DNA from: Solobacterium sp. UBA1789
GTDB taxonomy: Bacteria > Bacillota_I > Bacilli_A > Erysipelotrichales > Erysipelotrichaceae
Assembly (NCBI GenBank): GCA_002314515.1
Contig: DCGB01000064.1
Location: 22,048-33,839 of the forward strand
Reading direction: 5' to 3'
DNA length: 11,792 nt
This document shows, piece after piece, positions 10,001 through 11,792 of the stretch. The notes under the pieces were generated by a model. That model searched no databases. It had not been told where the DNA came from and saw only the letters and a list, made by a program, of their open reading frames with translations. Both the position numbers and the translations under genes were made by a program. How positions within the stretch are numbered: position 1 is the first letter of the stretch; each line of letters begins with the position of its first letter.

Positions 10001-11792
10001 TTATGAAAAGGATGCTTCTTCAAAATTAGTTGAAAGCAATATTACTTATAGCCTGTTAAATGGCAAGAGTAAGTCCGAAACATATACTCAGGGCATGATT
10101 ATGAATGCGGGCAATGATGCAAATGTTCGTATCCTTGCCGGATCATTAAGTGCTGCACCTTCGAAGTTTGGTGTTGGTCTAACAGTCGGTTTCTTGTTGA
10201 ATGAGGATGAAGTATTGGCTAAAGTTGGTGATAATACTTCTATCGTTATTGAAAATGGTTCTTATAGCCAGTTTGCCCATGGTGAAGCAGATGTTGTTGT
10301 TGTCACTGTAGCAGCGGCTATTGCCTCTGGTGCCCAACAGTCCAGCTTTACCTTAGGTGGTACAATTAATGCTATTGCTTGTAATAATACTTTCTATGTT
10401 GTTGTTGGCGATGATGCTGTTATTAAAGCAGCTGATGATGTAATACTTTTGAGTTCTGCTGATATGGATGGAGTCCTGGCAAGTTTATCAGTAGCAGGTG
10501 GTAACTCCAAGGTAGCAGCCGGTGGTACTATTGCGGTTGTTGTTAATAAAGCTGATGCCAGAACTATTATTGGTAGTGCCAAGAAAGATACAATTGGTAT
10601 CGAAAGTACTAAGGCCAATGTAAATATTGCAAGTAAACAGAGCGAACAGTTTATTAATATTTTAGGTAGTGCTTCTGCTGCTCCAAGCGGACAGACAACA
10701 ATTGCCGGTGCATTAGGCGTACTGATTTCTAATACAACTGCCCGCGTTGTTTTAAAAGAAAATGCTGTAATAAAGGCGTCAAATGATTTAACAATTGAAG
10801 CTTTAAGTGATAGCCTGCTGGTTGAAGTTGCTGTTGCCTTATCTATTGGTGGTCAGAATGCTGCTATTGGTGCAACAATTCTTGTCAATGTTTTAAATCA
10901 CGAAACCTCTGTGCTTATGGGCATGAAGGACTTAAGTAAGGAACTTAATGGTAAAAAAGATAGTGATGCTGAATATGGAAGTGTAAAACTATCGGCTGGA
11001 AGAGATATTACAATAAACGCAAAAGGTGATGATACCAGTGTCATAATTGCTATTGCTGGTGGTGTATCATCAGGTACTTCAATAAGTGGTACAATTCCTG
11101 TATTTGTTTCTGAGAATACGGTTACTGTTATTCTTGGTAGTGGTTCTAATGTCAGTGCTGATGGTTCTATTGAAATTGCTGCTGATTTACAGGATGATAT
11201 CTATATCTTTGGTTTGGGTATTGCCGGTGGTAAGACGGGTGTTGGCGCCAGCGTTGGTACTCTTGTATTAAATAATGATGTAAATACTATTATTGATGAT
11301 CAATCCGCTATTAATGCCAAGAGAATCAATACCAATAGTGAGAACAAAAACAAAAAACGCAAGAAGGGTGTTTATATTGGTTCTAATGCTTCTGAAAAAA
11401 TAGTAATGGCATTGGTTTCTGGTGCTGCTGGTCAGAATGCAGTTGGCGGTACAATCGCAACGGTTGTTGCAAAGAATAGAATTAAAACAAATATTGGACG
11501 CGAAGTTCATATTTCAGCTGGTCATAAAGAAGGCGATTCTTCCGATGACGGCGATGTTCACATAGAAAGTAATGATGATACAGTCATCTTTGAATTTGCT
11601 GGTGCTATTTCTGTAGCATCTAATGTTGGCGTTGGTGCTACTGTTGTTGTATTGGTTGCCCAGAAGGATGTTGAGGCAACCGTAGGAAGTGCTGGAAGCA
11701 TTGAGGCAATTGGTAATATTAATATCACTACCAATAATAATGATGATCTGAAGTTACTGGCAGTTGCTTTTGGTGTATCTGGTAGTACGGGC
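3..11792 (+). CDS. Giant beta-helix repeat surface protein (adhesin-like), internal fragment open at both ends
   Basis: Frame 3 stays open for 3930 codons across the whole window; bases 1-2 are the tail of an earlier codon, and neither start nor stop is present. The product is rich in Ala, Gly, Ser, Asn, Val and Asp, with only about 13 Cys and 9 Trp, as is usual for large secreted proteins. It consists of about 29 degenerate units of 53-60 residues with a GVGAxVAxNV / AxIG / DIxIxA pattern, interrupted by InlB-like repeat tracts, a helical domain and Asn/Ser-rich linkers. Repeats of this style are known in giant adhesins and in fusobacterial leukotoxin-like and haemagglutinin-like proteins; a role in attachment or surface coating is inferred from this. 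No catalytic motif was recognised. Signal peptide, cell-wall anchor (LPXTG, S-layer homology) or autotransporter domain would lie outside the window, so the mode of secretion is unknown. The open frame is certain; the function is not. Confidence 0.95.
1041..1166 (+). other. Short amphipathic helical linker
   Basis: About 42 residues (window residues 347-388) switch from strand-rich to helix-like sequence: Leu, Ile, Met and Val spaced 3-4 apart with Lys, Glu and Asp between them (for example GILGKLKTMLSGIIDKIAES). It follows an acidic Ser-rich stretch and leads directly into the first InlB-like repeat. The opening resembles the start of the large helical domain at 5562 (GWLKGLIRKAVENLVGEIAD), so it may be a shortened relative of that domain; this is inference. 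Confidence 0.6.
1170..1580 (+). repeat. InlB B-type (Ig-like) repeat, tract 1 copy 1
   Basis: Window residues 390-526 show the hallmarks of divergent InlB B-type bacterial repeats: an opening HKVTIASADNGIITA strand, a central VVFTLKPNEGYKVENVKVSY block with the characteristic GY(K/Q) turn, and a closing YSFEMVEYDVKIEATF strand, a degenerate form of the usual F-x-MP-x-x-D-V-x-I-x-A-x-F ending. An insert with a YY motif (1251-1364) lengthens it. In known proteins these are small beta-sandwich or beta-grasp spacers and binding modules on the cell surface. The family call rests on motif recognition alone. Confidence 0.7.
1251..1364 (+). repeat. YY-motif repeat, copy 1
   Basis: Pattern: F-x-x-GV-x-YY-x-Y, about 20 variable residues, a hydrophobic residue, then YY. 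Here it reads FKAGVNYYTY and closes with IAYYTKC. It matches the copies at 1779-1889 and 2052-2174 in spacing (about 38-41 residues) and in the paired tyrosines. Such aromatic clusters occur in surface repeats that bind glycans; that role here is a guess. Confidence 0.55.
1581..1721 (+). other. Low-complexity Asn/Ser/Gly linker
   Basis: Window residues 527-573 are rich in Asn, Ser, Thr and Gly with no regular strand pattern. They link two InlB-like modules. The linker holds an NALSG motif (1650-1664) that recurs in two other linkers of the protein. It is likely flexible and exposed. Confidence 0.6.
1779..1889 (+). repeat. YY-motif repeat, copy 2
   Basis: This copy starts ESKTYYKKD and closes IATYYEKVG about 28 residues later. 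It lacks the F-x-x-GV start of copies 1 and 3 but keeps both paired-tyrosine ends. Confidence 0.5.
2052..2174 (+). repeat. YY-motif repeat, copy 3
   Basis: This copy opens NFMMGVDYYLYENN and closes TDKTYYVSV. It is the closest relative of copy 1 (FKAGVNYYTY), so the two probably arose by duplication inside the InlB-like tract. Confidence 0.55.
2292..2588 (+). repeat. Single beta-helix unit between InlB-like tracts 1 and 2
   Basis: Window residues 764-862 contain one clear unit: SGALAIGVNVTNNDAYI, then SITAGGNLNINA. It is followed by an acidic, polar stretch (about 2505-2588) that leads into tract 2. The unit shows that the backbone solenoid continues between decorating domains rather than ending at tract 1. 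Confidence 0.65.
2589..4154 (+). repeat. InlB-like tract 2, about five tandem Ig-like modules
   Basis: Window residues 863-1384 divide into about five modules of roughly 80-115 residues, with approximate starts at 2589, 2919, 3321, 3576 and 3867. Recurring signs are an opening strand, a G(Y/D)(K/T)V turn (RTGYKVD in module 2, NSGYKVKNA in module 5), an N-x-DGTYSV-type strand and a closing strand such as AEFIMPEAPVTIIADYK in module 3, the classic MP-x-x-x-V-T-I-x-A ending. Modules 1, 2 and 4 have lost most of these signatures, so sequence identity between copies is low. Adjoining beta-helix units on both sides show the tract is an insertion in the solenoid. Likely role: spacer or ligand-binding display. 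Confidence 0.65.
4155..5561 (+). repeat. Beta-helix array D, seven units
   Basis: Window residues 1385-1853. Units start near 4176, 4344, 4512, 4692, 4857, 5208 and 5388; the first four are 55-60 residues apart. Each contains a Gly/Ala strand (LGAAVGVNVV, LAGAVSVLVV, VGAGIAVSV, VAAGGSFVISV, VAAAFVLNI, VGVAVAINI), an A-x-(I/V/L) strand and a second short strand near LSVTA, LSVKS, AEISA or LQVKA. Unit 5 is split from unit 6 by a Ser/Asn-rich linker. The period suits two or three solenoid rungs per unit. No charged catalytic cluster was seen. Confidence 0.75.
4983..5207 (+). other. Ser/Asn/Ala-rich low-complexity insert in array D
   Basis: Window residues 1661-1735 are dominated by Ser, Asn, Ala, Thr and Gly with no strand pattern. 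They contain a dibasic Arg pair (5082-5087), a KKR cluster (5175-5183) and an NALSG motif (5094-5108). The insert sits between the last strand of unit 5 and the Gly/Ala strand of unit 6. A local group of codons rare elsewhere in the gene (GGG, TCG, AGG, CGG at 5070-5087) marks it. It is probably a flexible exposed loop, possibly glycosylated or protease-sensitive. Confidence 0.65.
5562..6455 (+). other. Large helical domain inserted in the beta-helix
   Basis: Window residues 1854-2151 lack the Gly/Ala strand pattern and instead show many amphipathic helix-like segments, for example WLKGLIRKAVENLVGEIADA, YEKIKENIDKFVNSF, AKTIWKGLGLEIYNYLRTEG and ALTNSALDELTGWLG. The domain holds four of the nine tryptophans in the window. 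It is framed by an acidic linker (NDSEESANKSNDKDG) before and EIEDEEPSHSFS after, then the solenoid resumes. I do not recognise the family. Repeated Val/Leu/Ile heptad-like spacing suggests a helical bundle; a binding or membrane-active role is possible, but nothing in the sequence proves it. Confidence 0.7.
6456..6635 (+). repeat. Single beta-helix unit after the helical domain
   Basis: One recognisable unit: LAIAGSVSLAFINGETTAII, then a GSIVVGQEIEVEA strand pair (window residues 2152-2211). It restarts the solenoid between the helical domain and the third InlB-like tract. Confidence 0.65.
6636..6770 (+). other. Asn/Ala/Thr-rich linker before InlB-like tract 3
   Basis: Window residues 2212-2256 are polar and low in complexity, moving from a Glu/Ala/Asn section (ASAAEDSEGRANANKNAGAN) to a Thr/Ser section (DTTTGNTTSTQAST). 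It is probably a flexible connector. Confidence 0.6.
6771..7874 (+). repeat. InlB-like tract 3, three tandem modules
   Basis: Window residues 2257-2624. Module 1 (6771-7058) opens YKIHVDNGGSATV and closes LDVYITFV. Module 2 (7086-7469) opens VDVIWDDNGHAEI, has the GYQL turn in ITFKPDEGYQLQNKSYKISY and closes MEISVSFIG. Module 3 (7470-7874) opens YQVKTVNSDGTTIV, has ENGYKLDQLFYKYK and ends YLFYMPQSEVTIVASF, the clearest F-x-MP-x-x-x-V-T-I-x-A-x-F signature in the window. These match divergent InlB B-type repeats of surface proteins. The beta-helix pattern resumes within about 20 codons. Confidence 0.75.
8430..8522 (+). other. Short helix-like insert in array F
   Basis: About 31 residues (DIDRYLNKAAKGVQTTEENA and on to ELFGI) look helical and charged. 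They lie between the Ala-rich tail of unit 3 and the Asn/Ser-rich insert that follows. A helix-like piece beside a low-complexity linker also occurs at 1008-1166 and near 5562. Confidence 0.5.
8523..8765 (+). other. Asn/Ser/Thr/Gln-rich low-complexity insert in array F
   Basis: Window residues 2841-2921: almost only Asn, Ser, Thr, Gln, Ala and Gly, with one basic residue inside an NALRS motif (8631-8645) that parallels NALSG in the linkers at 1650 and 5094. The insert separates units 3 and 4 of the array at the same place in the unit as the other inserts. Confidence 0.65.
9405..9635 (+). other. 77-residue mixed insert in array F
   Basis: Window residues 3135-3211 interrupt unit 7 after its LVINS strand. 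The section is Lys/Asp/Glu-rich (GLKDEEKAKANKGFVNLDK), then strand-like (YKLDINVSSSEAVGLVDALN), and ends SSTNYYVE before an Ala-rich stretch and the next Gly/Ala strand. I do not recognise it. Confidence 0.55.
9777..10112 (+). repeat. Insert with a tandem aromatic repeat (YY...EKD)
   Basis: Window residues 3259-3370 interrupt unit 8 between its NVNIELD and NVRILAGS strands. Two copies of a 25-residue motif are present: 9777-9854 (YRIYEDS ... YYVLNEKVFEKD) and 9939-10013 (YEIWKTDS ... NYYVYNKRVYEKD). Both share Y-x-I-(Y/W), a DS(K) turn, paired tyrosines and (V)-(F/Y)-EKD. They recall the aromatic repeats of cell-wall or glucan-binding proteins, but no family is assigned. The insert is in a different loop from the other large insertions. 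Confidence 0.65.
11346..11366 (+). other. Basic cluster (KNKKRKK) in a loop of unit 15
   Basis: Seven residues, six of them basic, lie in the loop between INTNSEN and GVYIGSN. The rest of the protein is mildly acidic to neutral, so a compact positive patch stands out. The coding DNA is A-rich, with runs of five and six A interrupted by single C. It could be a protease-sensitive or polyanion-binding loop. Confidence 0.5.

Larger units (their letters stand above)
7875..11792 (+). repeat. Beta-helix array F, seventeen units, running off the end
   Basis: Window residues 2625-3930. Gly/Ala strands begin near 7911, 8112, 8277, 8766, 8931, 9114, 9297, 9690, 10164, 10344, 10506, 10695, 10860, 11079, 11235, 11439 and 11622. 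Examples are VGAGFAMTS, VGASVAINI, AAGVAISV, VGVGAAFALV, AAGGTIAVVV, AIGATILVNV, GVGASVGTLV and VGVGATVVVLV; each is followed by an A-x-(I/V)-(I/V)G strand and a DIxIxA-like strand. Bare units are 53-56 residues; longer ones carry loop extensions. Copies are clearly diverged, with no near-identical pairs noticed. The array is still in phase at the window edge, so the protein continues beyond it. Confidence 0.78.

Noticed and set aside
7875..11792. Regularly spaced repeats as a possible CRISPR array or DNA satellite
   Set aside because: The repetition is at protein level with a period of 53-73 codons and degenerate DNA; there are no short identical direct repeats with unique spacers.
3..11792. 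Recoded genetic code (TGA as Trp) as in Mollicutes
   Set aside because: All nine Trp codons I counted are TGG and no in-frame TGA was seen, which fits the standard bacterial code.

Overview
The window is one uninterrupted stretch of coding sequence. Plus-strand frame 3 is open from base 3 to base 11792 (3930 codons), with no stop codon and neither end of the gene in view. There is no intergenic DNA, promoter, ribosome binding site, terminator, RNA gene or mobile element. The gene encodes the middle part of a giant, repetitive, probably extracellular protein whose visible part alone should weigh roughly 400 kDa. The many smaller open frames on both strands are shadows of this gene.

The DNA is AT-rich (about 35-40% GC by eye). 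Arginine is mostly AGA, and all nine tryptophans I count are TGG with no in-frame TGA, so the standard bacterial code applies. Together with InlB-type repeats this suggests a low-GC Bacillota (Firmicutes) bacterium, possibly from the gut, but the assignment is tentative because no housekeeping gene or anchor is visible.

The protein has two alternating layers. (1) A backbone of about 29 degenerate units of 53-60 residues, each reading roughly: a Gly/Ala-rich segment like GVGAxVAxNV, then xxAxIGxxxxI, then AxxDIxIxA, then an Ala-rich stretch. This is the pattern expected of a long right-handed beta-helix or solenoid, as in leukotoxin- or haemagglutinin-like giant adhesins. (2) Foreign-looking insertions: three tracts of Ig-like InlB B-type repeats (1170-2291, 2589-4154, 6771-7874), a helical domain of about 298 residues (5562-6455), Asn/Ser/Thr-rich linkers (1581-1721, 4983-5207, 6636-6770, 8523-8765), and aromatic YY-motif inserts (1251-2174 and 9777-10112).

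Layout: 3-1040 beta-helix; 1041-1166 short amphipathic helix; 1170-2291 InlB-like tract 1; 2292-2588 one beta-helix unit; 2589-4154 tract 2; 4155-5561 seven beta-helix units; 5562-6455 helical domain; 6456-6635 one unit; 6636-6770 linker; 6771-7874 tract 3; 7875-11792 seventeen units running off the end. Nearly all large insertions fall at the same point of the repeat unit, which suggests one permissive loop of the solenoid carries decorating domains. No multi-gene system is visible; the interest lies in this architecture.
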